Positions 5,346 to 5,708 of a stretch of DNA of 5,708 bases are shown here, piece by piece. Numbering within the stretch: position 1 is the first letter of the stretch; each line of letters starts with the position of its first letter. The position numbers were made by a program, and so were the translations under genes. The notes below the pieces were generated by a model. The model did no database searches. It saw only the letters and a list, made by a program, of their open reading frames with translations, and was not told the origin of the DNA. Source of the DNA: an uncultured Eubacteriales bacterium. Lineage in GTDB: Bacteria; Bacillota; Clostridia; Oscillospirales; Oscillospiraceae. The DNA lies in assembly GCA_902461475.1 (NCBI GenBank), contig CABPXX010000106.1, positions 1 to 5,708 on the forward strand, read 5' to 3'.

Positions 5346-5708
5346 GCCTCACCCTCCTGAAGCTTCTTGTCTTCCTCCGGCTGCACTTCGTCCTCAGCAG
5401 CTTCCGCCTGTGTGGAAGTCTCCTCCGCCTCCGCAGGGGTCTCTTCCTCCTCATCGTCGGTGCTCTCCTGAACGGTGGCAGCCTCTTCCTCGTCGGTCTC
5501 TTCCTCGGCTACCGGTTCCGGCTGTTCCTGGGCTTCCGGGGGGTCTTCCGAAGCCGTCTCAGCCTCCGGATTCTGCTTTTTGTGCAGGGTGAACTTGGAC
5601 TCGGTGCCCTTGGCAATGCGCACCATGTTGCCCCGGTGTTTCCACAAAATCAGGCAGCCGATGATGACGGCCAGCACGGTGATCAGCTCGTCCTGGTACA
5701 CAAACCAG
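5342..5708 (-). CDS. plsY: Glycerol-3-phosphate acyltransferase PlsY, C-terminal part with acidic tail, cut by right window edge
   Basis: Membrane enzyme that transfers an acyl group from acyl-phosphate to glycerol 3-phosphate, the first acylation of phospholipid synthesis. Only about the last 122 residues are present; the reading frame is open at the right edge. Seen: a final hydrophobic segment (LITVLAVIIGCLILW) followed by KHRGNMVRIAKGTESKF, the usual PlsY ending (RHRENIKRLLxGTE). The family normally stops shortly afterwards. Here about 77 more residues follow, built mainly of Glu, Ala, Pro, Thr and Gln; I count 33 Glu or Asp. The tail has no predicted fold, would face the cytoplasm and carries the gpsA SD in its last codons. 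Identification rests on the short conserved ending plus gpsA as neighbour. Confidence 0.8.
   Translation of the reverse strand, partial: WFVYQDELITVLAVIIGCLILWKHRGNMVRIAKGTESKFTLHKKQNPEAETASEDPPEAQEQPEPVAEEETDEEEAATVQESTDDEEEETPAEAEETSTQAEAAEDEVQPEEDKKLQEGEA

Overview
The window looks like ordinary chromosomal housekeeping DNA from a GC-rich, low-GC-phylum (Bacillota/Clostridia) bacterium, plausibly an Oscillospiraceae-type gut anaerobe such as the Flavonifractor/Oscillibacter group. Grounds: strong AGGAGG ribosome sites, sigma-A type promoters, an HPr kinase/phosphorylase, a four-cysteine bL28, an ECF-type folate S component, a tetrahydrofolate (THF) riboswitch and the PlsY acyltransferase system. 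The genus is an inference. I see no insertion sequence, tRNA, rRNA, CRISPR array or phage gene.

Layout. (1) 1-493, minus: N-terminal 164 residues of a sodium:alanine/glycine symporter (AGCS family), cut by the left edge. (2) 554-2640, minus: a folate unit made of a promoter, a THF riboswitch, an RBS-masking hairpin, folC, and a FolT-like ECF S component whose ATG overlaps the folC stop. (3) 2629-3660, minus: hprK alone, with its own promoter and a strong terminator. (4) 3704-4021, plus: rpmB (ribosomal protein bL28), divergent from hprK, with promoter and hairpin terminator. (5) 4043-4231, minus: a probable small protein of unknown function, convergent with rpmB. (6) 4272-5708, minus: the 3' end of plsY with a long acidic tail, overlapping gpsA, followed by a terminator.

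How it works together. FolC traps folates in the cell by polyglutamylation and FolT imports them, so one THF-sensing leader can set both uptake and retention. PlsY and GpsA perform adjacent steps of phospholipid synthesis (glycerol-3-phosphate formation and its acylation). HprK controls carbon catabolite repression through HPr.

Most notable point. Two genes of the left half begin inside RNA hairpins that look like intrinsic terminators and bury the Shine-Dalgarno (SD) sequence. In the folC leader a 14-bp stem pairs the SD with an upstream anti-SD and is followed by UAUUUUU. At the symporter a continuous 19-bp stem (490-508 with 514-532) contains both the SD and the AUG and runs straight into six U, which are part of codons 2-4. 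The folC case has a recognisable THF sensor in front of it. The symporter case has none that I can see.
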